Part shown: piece after piece, positions 47,160-57,773 of the stretch
Position numbering within the stretch: position 1 is the stretch's first letter
Layout: every line of letters begins with the position of its first letter
NCBI GenBank assembly: GCA_963971425.1
Contig: OZ020517.1
Coordinates: 24,376,462-24,440,461 of the forward strand
DNA from: Bryoerythrophyllum caledonicum
Lineage: Eukaryota > Streptophyta > Bryopsida > Pottiales > Pottiaceae
Length of the DNA stretch: 64,000 nt
Reading direction: 5' to 3'
Notes under the pieces: model-generated
The model's database searches: none
What the model saw: the letters and a program-made list of their open reading frames with translations, nothing else
Told to the model about the DNA's origin: nothing
Translations under genes and position numbers: made by a program

Positions 47160-47900
47160 AATGAACTTCTGAGAATGTAATTGTGGAATCTTCTTCAAAA
47201 CTTGGCCGAGAGAATTTGGTAAATATTTAAAAAATTCATCGTATAAATTAAAAGATGAACACTATCAAAATAAAAAACATGGTACGACAAAGGTTCATTT
47301 CATCAATCAAAGGTTGATCCTAAAAGCTTTTGATTCATAGACTACATATTCATTAAATAATCTCTTGGTCCTTTAGGGAATAAATTTACATGGAATAGAA
47401 CATAGATATTTATTACAAAGGATGAAAGAAAAATTATATTTTTCATAAAACTACCACCAACATCACTTTCTGATATTTAACATGAAATAAATGATAAAAT
47501 CTATATTATTTTGGAGGAAAAATACTTACATGGAGGGTGAAGGAAGGAAAGGGTATGAATGATGGATATTTGGAAATGTAACTGTAGTATCTTCGTCTAA
47601 AAGTATTTGATATGTTGTGATAAATATGATTTGAAATTTTATTGTACAAATTGAGAGATGAATACAATGAAAGAGTGAAAAAAATTGTACCATGAAGGTA
47701 CACTTCATTAGAAGAATACATATTATAAAACATTCTAGAATCTTTTGATCAATGGAGTACAAAATCATAAAAACGTATCTTGGTCTTTTAGAGGTTCATT
47801 TTGCAAGACATAGACAATAAATTTTCATTACGAAGGATGGAAAAAAAGATGATGTTTCATAAAAATGAACCACTAATATATTTTTATAATTTTTTCCAAG
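47160..47900. repeat. Tandem duplication inside piggyBac
   Basis: Two diverged units of about 390 bp (from about 47160 and 47555) share AATGTAA(T/C)TGT, GTATAAATTAAAAGATGAA / GTACAAATTGAGAGATGAA, ACATATT near CATAGACTA, and CTTGGTC(C/T)TTTAG. Non-coding. Confidence 0.6.
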
Positions 47901-48579
47901 AAGTAAAATAATTTAACTACTTAGGGCAATAAGACATACACCAAGCTGGCATGAAGGGAAGGGTGTGAAAGAATATTCAAACTGGTCCAAATGGAAGAGG
48001 TCCTGTAGCACGTAAACATAGGCCGCCAAGTCAACCTCCAAGGTAGTCTTGGGCCGGCCTATGTCGCCATACTACTTCATCAATTTACAAAAGTGAATCA
48101 GATAATCAAATCTATTGTGAACAAAGTTAAAATGCAAAATAAACATAGAGGAAAATTGAAAGAGGGAATTGAAATTATATGGAATTTTTTTAAAATATGA
48201 AAAAATAAATCTATCATGATTTTATTGTAATAAAATATTAATATGTTGAATTTTCAATTAAAAAAAAGTACACAATTTATTACGGTAATTTTGTAATACG
48301 ATATGCCATGGTCCCTTTCAACACCTGCGTGTCGATATAATATTTTTTAATGCATGTGTTTCGGATACAATGGGTATCACATGGTATCACCTGACATTGG
48401 ACGGATATCACCTAGATGTTGTACGAGTGTCACTATGATATTACAGTGGTATCACCTAGCCAAGTCCTTTGAAATTTCCAAAATATTGTACGACTTCCCA
48501 TTTTGAATCAATTATGTACAAAAGCGACCACAACGTAGGATAATAAATTATATTTAAATATGTGAAAAGCAATCAAACA

Positions 48580-48800
48580 AAAAAGAACCCAAAAAACATG
48601 AACACAAGAAATGAGAATGGAAAAGAACAAAAAAAAACATATAAAAAAACAAAAAACAAAAAAATAAAAAAACCTGCCGCCCACTGTCAACGCCCCTCCA
48701 AGGTGGAGGAAAAAAAAAGAAAAAAGAAGAAGCAAATAACCCGCCACCCGCAGTCGACGCCCCTCCACGCTTGCACAAAAAAAAAAAAAAACTGTGGAAA
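48580..48800. repeat. A-rich stretch with GC islands
   Basis: Poly-A-rich sequence with short islands such as CCCTCCAAGGTGGAGG and CCGCCACCCGCAGTCGACGC. Encodes only low-complexity peptides; not a gene. Confidence 0.5.
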
Positions 48801-49590
48801 TTGCCGCCATCAAGGCAGTAGCCTCGCTGCGGTGGGTCCCGCGTACCACAAATGAAGAAGTTATGTTTATTTCTTTTTTATTGAATGTTTTGAAGACTCT
48901 TTTTACATTCGAAGTCTAATCCATGAAGACCCCGACTTCAAGTGGAGTGGGTAAATGACGTGGCCCTATATATTATGAAGTGTGCCCAATTTCAAGCACT
49001 GCCCTTCCCCATAATGCTTCATTTATTCCATAAATTCATGAAAATTAGGGATTTCACTATTTTTAGTCGTTTTTTCTTCTTAAATTAGTGAAAAAATAAA
49101 TTGAAAGTTCACACCGTTGGGATTCTCAAATGCAACAACTTGTATGAAACAAAGAATTTCATATCACTTATGTAGTAATTGTCATCATTTTTACCCCCTT
49201 TCACTAAAGTATATATTTCTACACCTATTACCCCTAGTATGGACCTCAAATTTTGCACACAAATAGCTAACAACATATGAGTCATATTTGTAAAAGATTT
49301 GATCACATTTCATTGTAAAAGATAGAAGATATACCTAGTCAAAGTAGGCTGACCTTGTCGGGCAAGGAGGGAAAAATGCTTTTCTTTGCACTTCAAACGC
49401 TATAATCTTCACATCCGTGCGGTGGATTGCATCCAAAATTGTTTAATAAGTTCACATACATGTCTATTTTAAGATTGTATGGTTAAAAGTATAAAATTAG
49501 ACTTTAATGTCAGATCTTGTTGCCACTTATTGATAATGGCAGTTTTGAAGTGTTTCATGAGCGAAAATGCTCTGGGCCTTTAGGGGTTAA

Positions 49591-50212
49591 ATGTCATAAC
49601 CACCACATACACTCCCTAATTGTCAAAAGACATAACAAAGCCGTATGGGAAATCCGTTAACTAATTACCTCCCATAACAAATTGAGATGTTTTATCCTCA
49701 TGAATGCCGGCACCTTTAACAACAATCCATAAGAAAATATGGTTCCACCATGGCTACTCCCATGTACATGTGAAACTCAACGATGCCACTGCAATGCTCG
49801 ACTCAAACCAAACATACTATGCGTTAGAGGCCTACCATATAATGACCCCCCATCCGACCACATTAATCAAGACTACACCATTCAATTCATCGAATTTACA
49901 TACTGTAATGACAGATTCTCCCCAGAAACAATTGAAAATAAAATCAACAAATACCAACCCCTTATTGATGACATTACTGCCCTCGGATGGAAAGTGGACC
50001 CCCTTATTGTAACCACAACCGACGCACGTGCCACTACCTTTATCCCATCTATAAAAACCCTAGAAGATACCTTCAAAATTCCTATTGATACTGTTACAAT
50101 CACTTTCAAAAATATTAACACCATTGCCATACAACATGCTATGTCCATCCTTCTACATAAACGCAAAATTGAAAACAACCAAGCCCTCTCCGATACACAA
50201 GACCCCCAATAA
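49591..50212 (+). pseudogene. LINE ORF2 C-terminal region, part 2
   Basis: Continues the frame of 42277-42577 beyond the piggyBac insertion, completing a C-C-H-C finger (KCHNHHIHSL) and RHNKAVWEIR, typical of LINE tails. It then has LKPNILCVRGLPYNDPP and a terminal domain with WKVDPLIVTTTDARATTF, ending at TAA after SDTQDPQ. Stops at GAAATCCGT TAA and AATCCA TAA show decay before or after the insertion. Confidence 0.75.
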
Positions 50213-50372
50213 AAATTACGACTTTACCTTATTTTTATCCCTAACATTGCAAAACGCACCCTACTCTCCATCTCTCCCCTCTCCATCTTCCCTGATCTCT
50301 CTCTCATCCCCCTCTCTCCCTCCTCTTTCCTTGTTGCTCTTTTTGGATGGTTTTGTGGTTCTCTGGCTACTT
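50213..50372. other. LINE 3' region, CT-rich
   Basis: AATAAAAATTACGAC just after the stop, then pyrimidine-rich sequence (CATCTCTCCCCTCTCC). May be the LINE 3' UTR. Confidence 0.35.
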
Positions 50373-51800
50373 GTCACATAGTATCTACTCTCGAGAAGGG
50401 GAAGTAGTTCCAGCTTACTAATTCCTTGTCCAGTGGGCATGGTCTTAGAAGTGGAACGAACAGACACTTTATTCACGCCGGCCTCCTCCGGAGACCGGCG
50501 TTCTTTGTCTTGACGATTGATTTGAAGAATGCCGAGTCAGATTCTCTCGACCAAATAGCTTTGGTCATCCACCGAATAGAGTATGAATCGGCAAGTTGGG
50601 TGTAATGGTGTCGCCGTTGCATCACATTCAAGGCCGTTTCCAAATTTTGTGGGCTGAATTTGTAAAACAACTCTAAAGCTACCCAATGTCGTGTACGGCG
50701 TTGATTGTCAAGTTCCGTGTCAGTCCGAAATCCATATTTTGATGGCTCTTTGTGTGACACTCGGCTCGCAATTCCCTAGTCACAAACGTCAATGAAGACG
50801 GACCCTGGTTTCTCTGGAGGAAAGTAGAGAAGCACGTTTGTGGGAGCAATGTTATTATGAATGACATTTGCCTTGTAGACTTGGGCCATGGTGTACATCA
50901 AAGCCCAAGCAAGTCTTGCCCTATTCGTTTGAAAGGCTAAGATCTATGCAGTGTCCTCTGCCAAAATGTATGGAGTTGAAAGGATTGTGTTGCTTGAAGC
51001 GGCCAGATTTGCCTTTGAATCAACGATTTTAAAATGGACCCAACTACCACCATTCCGCCACAATGTGTACGCATCCATATTCTTTGTATTAATTTCTGAA
51101 AACCTTATAAATCTTAGGTGTGCAACATGACATATCATGGCTTCGTGACACCATTGTCTAAATTTCTCCTTTGGATGGGACGCCGTTGGCATTTTCCGGG
51201 CAAATTCCATGTTTGCCAAAATGGCTTCACATCCACCATGTGCGCCTTTTGAACCCTTCCATATCCACCAATGGCATTATATCCGGAGAGTCCATAGACT
51301 CCGACATCTTCTCGAAGGAATTGCACGTTGTATAACATATGCATCTCCACGGTCGACTTCACTGCTTGTTCATTCCAAGGCATGCCTCTCGTACGAGAGG
51401 TTGAAAAGCTGCTGACTAAAGTTTTCACACCCTCGAGGAACTTGCGAAGTTCTAAGTCTCGAGGGAGATGATGGCCCCCTCCAGGTTTTATTACCTCGCA
51501 ATCGAATACATGCGATGCATTACTCGTGCATTGAGTGACCACTCTCTCCATGAATGAGGTATAATGGTACATGGTGTATGCGTCCTTGTACAAGTCAAAA
51601 GTCTCTAGAGCGCGTTCAAATTGTAACTTGAGGTAGACTACTTGTAGGTACATGATTCCAAGCTCTTCCTTCTCCAAGTACACTTGACGGAATCGCACCA
51701 CGTCAGTTTCACACCACCAACGATAATATTGTAATGCCACACCTCAAAGAAATGCAATATATTCCTTCGATGGATACCCCACGTCCTCCTCATGCGCAAA
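50373..51800 (-). pseudogene. Protein-kinase-like gene, decayed
   Basis: A minus-strand reading shows a kinase fold in order: glycine-rich loop AIGGYGRVQK (about 51270), Lys region FARKMPTASH, helix C-like KEKFRQWCHEAMICHVAH (Glu), catalytic loop IHNNIAPTNVLL near 50860, metal site VFIDVCD-stop-GIASR and then VALELFYKF. In the catalytic loop the usual His-Arg/Asn-Asp is HNN, so the catalytic Asp is lost. TAG codons at 50944-50946 and 50776-50778 (Trp expected) and a frameshift near 51135-51220 break it. An unrecognised N-terminal part (YRWWCETDVVRFRQVYLEK) precedes it. Its 3' end (50510-50373) recurs in two transposon-rich loci, so the gene may itself be part of a mobile unit. Confidence 0.7.
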
Positions 51801-51904
51801 CATTTTCTGCTTTGCCCTCCTAGACGGTGCCTTTGGTTCATTGGAAGGATGAAAGCTTGACAGCACAACAATTGTAGGAGGGAGCTCAGATGCATCTCGA
51901 GCAT

Positions 51905-52139
51905 CTAAATCAACTTTTGCATGGTGCTTTTAAGTATTAAGATATGAGGCCATTGCAATAATGTTAAGTCTACACAAACAAGATTTAAAAAAAAAGCCAA
52001 ACCCCCCAAAATGTGTGGTGGCCCTCCCTTTGGTTCCTAGCAAAGAACAAAAAAAACTAGGACAAGGATCCATTACAAGAGGCAAATATTAAACTAAGAA
52101 AATATTTTTTTATAGTGGCGTTGGCGCTACCGATCTCTT
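51905..52139. other. Spacer, no gene
   Basis: No gene or structured repeat recognised. Confidence 0.35.
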
Positions 52140-52470
52140 GCATGCGGGCATAGATGCGCCCATCTGGCACGCGCCCGACCCCTAAAGTCCGTACGCACCT
52201 GCCCCATAACCGTGTGCGCGCGCCCCAGATGCCACGCACCCGACCCGGATTAGGACGCCCCCGCTTTGATAAGTACGCGCCTGACCCCACCAAACGCGCG
52301 CACCCTCCCTATCCACACGCCTGTCCACCAGTTGTACACGCGCGACCTCCAAATTCCACGCGCCCGACCTTTATTTGTACGCGCGCAACTACTAGACGTA
52401 CATGCCTGACCCTCTAGGGAATGCGCCCAGTCCCCCTATGGCATGCGCCCAATCCACCGTGCCGCGTGCA
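52140..52470 (+). repeat. Irregular GC-rich minisatellite ACGCGCCCGACCC
   Basis: About twelve units of 24-30 bp, each with a (T/C)(A/G)CGCGCC core followed by CGACC and a short AT-richer spacer. Unit divergence is high but the core is kept. Confidence 0.7.
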
Positions 52471-52889
52471 CGCCTGCCTGCAAGTATAAATGTAGGGGTC
52501 GCGCACTACCCATCTCACATTACTTGACTTGGATATCGTGGCCTTCAACTATCTTTTTTAGGTGGTTGACTGCATGATCTTTGAGTGGAGCTCCATACTC
52601 GCAGACTAAAGAGGTATAGCACCTCATCTTCACTACCTTGGTTTAGAGTTTGTATTAATTAATATCACTAACTTGGATTATTTTTAAATCCAATGTGGTA
52701 ATTGTACCGCTGTGCTACTCAAATGTATTTGTTGAACAACTCTAATATATCAATTGTTCCACACTTAGTCTAGACCTCTAATTTTCTTTTTCCTTTTTTC
52801 GAGCTAGAGCTTACTGTAGTTTAAGGATATTTTTGTAGATTTTTAGAATTTCCGCACAATGGAATGTAAGAGTGAGCCAGAAACCCAAC

Positions 52890-53065
52890 TAAGCAGGTGC
52901 GCCTGCAGCCCACAACGGTACACGCGAGGCCGCAAATCCTGCGTGTCCGAACCATGACAATACGCGCCGAATCCTCAATGGTACGCGCCCAACCCTCAAT
53001 GATATGCGCCCGCCACTCAATGGTACACCTCGCCCCAAATGCTGTACGCGCGCCCGACCCTACGA
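52890..53065 (+). repeat. Second array of the ACGCGCCCGACC minisatellite
   Basis: Seven units such as GGTACGCGCCCAACCCTCAA, at 24-27 bp spacing. Confidence 0.7.
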
Positions 53066-53247
53066 TGTGACGTGGAAAGTGGTATGACGTGTCAACATAC
53101 GTGTTTTTCCATTGGATAAGTTGTAAATTTGATTCAGGTTTTGTAATTTTTTTTACACGCAACTGTCCGCTAAAAAGTGTTGTCCGTTCTGTTCGTCTGT
53201 TCACTGTCTTTGGGCCCCTGCTTGTCTATGTAGACAACCGTGCTATC

Positions 53248-53395
53248 ATCTTCATATCCGTGCGGTGGATTGCAACAAAAAACCCATGGCATGTGTATAT
53301 AGAAGTCTATATAAAAATCTTATGATTAAAAGTCCAAAATTTCACTTTAAAATGTGATTTTCATGCCTCTTATTGACATGTAATGTCTGCCTGTC
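53248..53395 (+). mobile_element. piggyBac right subterminal fragment A
   Basis: TCATATCCGTGCGGTGGATT and TCTTATGATTAAAAGTCCA match 49410-49510 of the 7-kb element. Ends without the terminal repeat. Confidence 0.6.
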
Positions 53396-53396
53396 C

Positions 53397-53631
53397 ACTC
53401 ATCGCAAGGAGGAAAATGAACCATTTTCTTGACTTCAAACGCTATAATCTTTCTATCCGTGCCATGGATTGTAGCAAAAATAAATGGTATGTTTACATGG
53501 AAGTATATTTAAGATCCTACGGTTAGAAGCCCAAAATTATACTTCAAAACTAGATTTTTTTGCCACTTGTTGATAGTATAGTTTTAGAGTATTTCTAACG
53601 GAAAATGCCAAGTTAGGGTTTTAGAGGTTAA
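53397..53631 (+). mobile_element. piggyBac right end, fragment B
   Basis: Starts near TCGCAAGGAGGAAAATG and runs parallel to 49360-49590 (CTTCAAACGCTATAATCTTT, GATCCTACGGTTAGAAG, TTGTTGATAGTATAGTTTT) to a terminal TTTTAGAGGTTAA (TTAA 53628-53631). Fragments A and B are tandem, suggesting repeated insertion or internal duplication. Confidence 0.7.
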
Positions 53632-54418
53632 TAAGGATTATGGTTTGATGGTACATTGCAATAACTTAACCTTTTTCATCCTCTACATTGCATAAGATAT
53701 TTTGCATTAAATCAATAATGAATGAAGAAATACATTAGGGAATTTGGTGTATGTTTTGTTACTTTGTGTTAACATCTACATAAGAGAAGCATAGATTTTG
53801 TTTAATTGTTTTATTGAGATTTAGGGTTATAAAGGTGCAGAGCATTAAATTTACTTCCAAAGGACCAAAATCCGTACAAAGGAGTTTTGACAATTAGAGA
53901 GGTTTTCATACCATGAATTTTGAGTATAAAAATCTCTACAAGGTTTGTAAGCATATGAACATCAAAGGAAAAAAATGATATTGCACATATTAACCCTTAA
54001 AGGTATAAGAGTCATAAAATAGGTTTTAACAATATTACACACATTCCCATGATTATACTTTACATCTCCAACTTTAAATAATCCTACTCAAAACTAAGGA
54101 TAAAGCCAAAATTCACAATCGTAATCAATTGAATGCGATACCAAAAAAGGACATGACAATGCACCTTCAAAACCTTAAAAAGAGCCATTTAAGGATATCC
54201 CTAGGAAATCCACAAGTGGGTACATTCATTGCGGCTCCTCATTACATCACCTACGTAGTGGGCACATTTCATCACGGTTGGTCACTACAAACATCACTAT
54301 AGTTTGCCTGTCAGATTCTGGCGTGCATTTTCACCACATTTGTTGGAAGCGCATGGATCCAAGCTAGGACGCAGATGAAACAAAGATGAAGTATCATTCC
54401 CCCAAATTTGCAAACTAT
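53632..54418. other. AT-rich spacer, no gene
   Basis: TTAACCCTTAAAGGTATAAG at about 53990 may be another TTAA element end. Nothing else is supported. Confidence 0.35.
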
Positions 54419-54625
54419 GGGAAGTTGCAAATTCTTGGGGATCATCAGTGGTGCCATTAGCGCATAAACCCTACACCCTAAACCTAGGTATCGTTCTCTG
54501 AATCAGGGTCCTTAAAGGGATAAGAAGTGGCTCAAGGGAAGTTGCAAACTCTTGGGGATCATCAGTGGTGCCATTAGCTCATAAACCCTAAACCCTAAAC
54601 CTAGGTATCGTTCTCTGAATCAGGG
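54419..54625 (+). repeat. Tandem duplication with telo-boxes upstream of CPBP gene
   Basis: Two units of about 90 bp at a period of about 117 bp share GGGAAGTTGCAAA, GGGGATCATCAGTGGTGCCA, ATAAACCCTA(A/C)ACCCTAAACC and TATCGTTCTCTGAATCAGGG. The second ends 16 bp before the ATG at 54641. The AAACCCTAAACC core equals the plant telo-box, so this is a likely promoter or leader element. Confidence 0.65.
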
Positions 54626-54640
54626 CTGTGTGAAGGGAGG

Positions 54641-56876
54641 ATGGTGCCACTAAGTGCAGCAGCACCGGGGCTCGCGCAGGCTTTGCATCCTCATCAGGCT
54701 GGCATCATCGTAACCCCGAGGAAGAGCTCGTTGTGCACATGGCCCGGGGTGGATCATGCGCTCAGGCTCAGGTCCGCATGGCGACTCTCCCACATTTGTC
54801 AGGGAAGAGTTCCTGGTGAAGAAGAGGGCCGAGAAGAGGTGGAGGATGTCGGGTCGTCTTCTCAGGTTCGGTTTCCTGCTCTTTGGAATAGTAGGTTGAA
54901 GGTTCCTAGGGTTCAGGGTTTGGGATCATCATCGAGAATTTGGGATTGATGTGTTATCTTAGGTTAATGCGAGGAGTGCTTGTTTGTTTGGTGTAATCTC
55001 AGAATTGGAGTGATCCTATTGTGACACTCCAGTTTTTTGTAGATGCGACGTACTTAGGGTTTAGGGTTTAGGATGTGCTCAGTGATCGTATTCAGGGTTT
55101 AGGGTTTAGGACGATACCCTAAGCTATAAGAATGGGTTTAGGGTTTAGGATGTGCTTGTCGAGCCTTTTGAATTGATGAGCACTTGTTTAATTGCTTGAA
55201 TTTGACGGAGGGCTCGGAATCGGTGTGATTCAATGTGGGTGTTGTTCGTAACGCTTCATGTTTAGTTCTTAGGGTTTAGGATTGATTTTCTGCTATTCGT
55301 CTCGTGTAGTTTCAGATGGTACCTTGGTGCATTGTTGTTTTCTAACAGCTGTGCAGTGGCAAAGAGTATAGGCGGAAGCGTTTTCCAGGTTGCCATCCAC
55401 GCTTCCATGGGGCGGCAGCGTTGTGGCGCCCACCATGGTCGTCTTCTGGGCCGGGTTTCACATCCCACTGGGCCTTGGTGGGCTGGACATCGTTGCCAAG
55501 CTCATCCCCCAACAATTCTCGGATCCACAGACTCAGGTATGCTGTGTAGTATCGTATAACATCTCCCTTTTTTGATGGTATGTTGTGTTTTGTAGAAGGC
55601 GAGGAGGTCACAGTCACGTGTTGTAGTGATGTCCATGTGTTCGGGGTTTGGGGTTTAGGATCTGATCGTGGTGCAGTTACTTGGAAACTCAACCGAACTT
55701 TTAAGATGATACCACCTCGTCTTTAGACTACAATAGTTATCAGATCGATAGAAGAAGAGCTTGGTGGTCTCATCCTTCAGTTCATTCAATGGAAGTGCTT
55801 GGTGGTCTCGAAAGTCAAGTCAAAGTGGTTTTAGTCGTCTTGGAGAGTGAAGGAAATGGTTTGCATGAGGTCAACCCTGATAGACAATCTTTGCCTTCCT
55901 TTGAGCTCCTTTCAGAGCTGACTTGAAATGAGAAAAGAGGGGGTGTTGTATTGAAACTTCGGGTGACTTCACAAGAAACTCTATCATGCAGCCGATGTTT
56001 GTTTTTTCAAGGTGAATCCTGGAAGCGTCGGTTTGGAGGACTTCATGATTATTTGTTATCACCTTGTAATGGGTTTGATATATGGATGTGTTGCAGGCCT
56101 TGTCGCTGGTGGTTGTGCAGGCCATGGAGCTTGCAGGCACGCTGTGGCTGATCCAGTCCACGCTGCAGCCATTTGGGCCCTTGCCTGATTGCTTCCGCTT
56201 CCGGTTCCATGAAGTGTGGAGGAACAGGGGCTGGTTGCCTGGCTCCGCTGCCGGCCTCCTGGTTCTTTTGGCTGCAGTAGCTGCAACTGCAAGCGTCACT
56301 CAGGAGGTTTCCTCTTCCGAGGTACTGGGATTTATCTTCTGAGTTCCATCATGTTTTCATCAGCTTGTATGTGGGTTCTTTCTGGCAGTGCTATTCTTGT
56401 TTCTGATTGGGTGTTGAACACTTCTCATGGCCATGCGAGTAGGTCTAGGGTGTTGCTGGTAGGTTGGTTCTTTCTTCCAGTGTTGTTCTTTTCTGTTCTT
56501 GATCCAGTGTCATGAATTTTTCTGTTCACAGATCAGCAACGGATCCTCGGCTCTGACATCGCTTCTCAGCGCCACACCGCTCTCACGCGTGGCGATATAT
56601 GTAGCATACTGCGGGCTGACTCCATGTTTAGAGGAGTATGTGTACAGGGGCTTTCTGCTCTCGTTTCTAGGGACTCGTATGAGATGGCCCTTTGCAGTCG
56701 CCATTAGCGCCCTCGTATTCTCTCTGAGCCATCTCTCAGCGCCAGGGTGGCCGTCCCTGTTCTGGGTGGGGTGCTGCTTAGGAGGCGCCTACGCCTGGAG
56801 CGGGAACCTGGCGACCTCATTTGTCATTCACAGCCTCTACAACGCAATTGTGCTCACCAAAGCTTTACTATATTGA
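54641..56876 (+). CDS. CPBP-family (CAAX-type Abi) intramembrane metalloprotease, 4 exons
   Basis: Exons 54641-54865, 55372-55536, 56097-56321 and 56532-56876 are all phase 0 with GT-AG borders, giving 319 aa. The N-terminal 75 residues are Ser/Arg/His-rich and lack acidic residues at first, like a plastid transit peptide. Hydrophobic segments follow (APTMVVFWAGFHIPLGL, ALSLVVVQAMELAGTLWLI, AAGLLVLLAAVAATA). The C-terminal domain has the three CPBP motifs: EEYVYRG (Glu239, Glu240, Arg244), FSLSH (Phe268, His272) and HSLYN (His305, Asn309), which form the zinc/catalytic site inside the membrane. Plant relatives are mostly chloroplast proteins, some called CAAX amino-terminal protease family; the substrate is unknown. 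The exon 2 acceptor (GTATAG before GCGGAAGCG) is my choice because it alone keeps frame. Confidence 0.9.
55058..55162 (+). repeat. Interstitial telomere repeats in CPBP intron 1
   Basis: Three clusters of (TTTAGGG)2 (about 55060, 55094 and 55137), each followed by GGA, in the plus orientation. Single copies continue at 55270 and 55645. They are too short to be a true telomere. Confidence 0.75.
55720..55990 (+). repeat. Genic dispersed repeat in CPBP intron 2
   Basis: GCTTGGTGGTCTC occurs twice (55759, 55798), with AAGTCAAGTCAAAGTGGTTT. The same repeat occurs at 2130-2215, in ALMT intron 4, and at 56930-57010 downstream of this gene. Confidence 0.5.
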
Positions 56877-57773
56877 ACCTGGTCTCGTTTGGATGACACC
56901 GGAGTTTTTCGTTTCTCACTGAAGAGTCATTGAATGAATGGAAGTGCTTGGTGGTCTTATCCGTCAACCAAGTGTGGAAGAGCTTTGTGGTCTTTCACAT
57001 CAGTTGGAGGTTTCTTTGAGAGCCTTATCTGTCATTGTTTACATTGTCTCATTTGTATGCTCATGGACATTGTATTTGTTTGTGTTTGTGGATGGATGGA
57101 GTGACTTTTGGATACGAAGAGTTGATTGAAGGAGTTCGATGATCAGTTTTACTATCAAGTTGGATCTATTGGATGATGTAGTCTGTTGCGATGTGATACT
57201 AACGAGAACAAGACGGTTTCTTTCTGCTGAAAGAGCAGATCAATGACGGTCCGTCTCCACATCTCACTTCCTTTTTGGCTTCTTCCGGTTGGGGTTACAC
57301 ATAGCTAGCTGAAATTTGCAGTTTGTTAGGGTGTTGACATCTTAGTCTGGAGCTCGTGGATGATTTTTTTTCTATATTCTGAATATGACCTGATTTTTTG
57401 AGAGAAGAATGACCACCCTTGACCAACACGGACAAAGTATGTGCAGCTTTTGAAGTTTAAGGCATTCTTGAACTGGGAGGTTTGGCTTCCTGAATCCAGA
57501 CGACAGATCTGGAATATGCAGGGCTCTGAATGTGAGGGTGACAGGCTGATCTGTGATGATGCAAGAATGACGACCAAACATGCGTCTGGCTGTAGAACCC
57601 TCAGAGAACTCACCAAACTCGTCTCCAATCATGTAAGCTTCCCTTTTGTCATTGTCTTGTAGAAATGCCCTTTCATACATCACATTGTCACCTTCTTGTA
57701 GGACCTGTACGTCTAGAGATGCTGATGCTCAGCCTGTCTAAGCTGCAGAAGGAGAAGAAACACCCTGTTTGGA
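56877..57773. other. Intergenic region CPBP to DUF642
   Basis: Contains the CPBP 3' UTR and one more copy of the genic repeat. A 73-codon open frame at 57441-57662 has no recognisable features. No TATA box is convincing. Confidence 0.35.

Larger units (their letters stand above)
42578..49590 (+). mobile_element. 7-kb piggyBac transposon (degraded autonomous copy)
   Basis: TTAA at both borders (42578-42581, 49587-49590). Terminal repeats CCCCTAAGAGCCCA and TGGGCCTTTAGGGG pair at 12 of 14 positions. It lies within a LINE coding frame that becomes continuous, across the zinc-finger, when the element and one TTAA are removed. It carries a piggyBac transposase (44514-46396), a G-rich array, possible captured exons, an internal tandem duplication and a minisatellite. 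piggyBac is well known in animals; I know of few plant cases. Confidence 0.9.

Noticed and set aside
55058-55162. Chromosome end or telomere
   Set aside because: Only short (TTTAGGG)2 clusters inside an intron with genes on both sides.
54969-55371. Alternative CPBP exon 2 starting at CTAACAG
   Set aside because: That acceptor puts the conserved FHIPLGLGGLDIVAKL segment out of frame; the acceptor at 55371 keeps phase 0.
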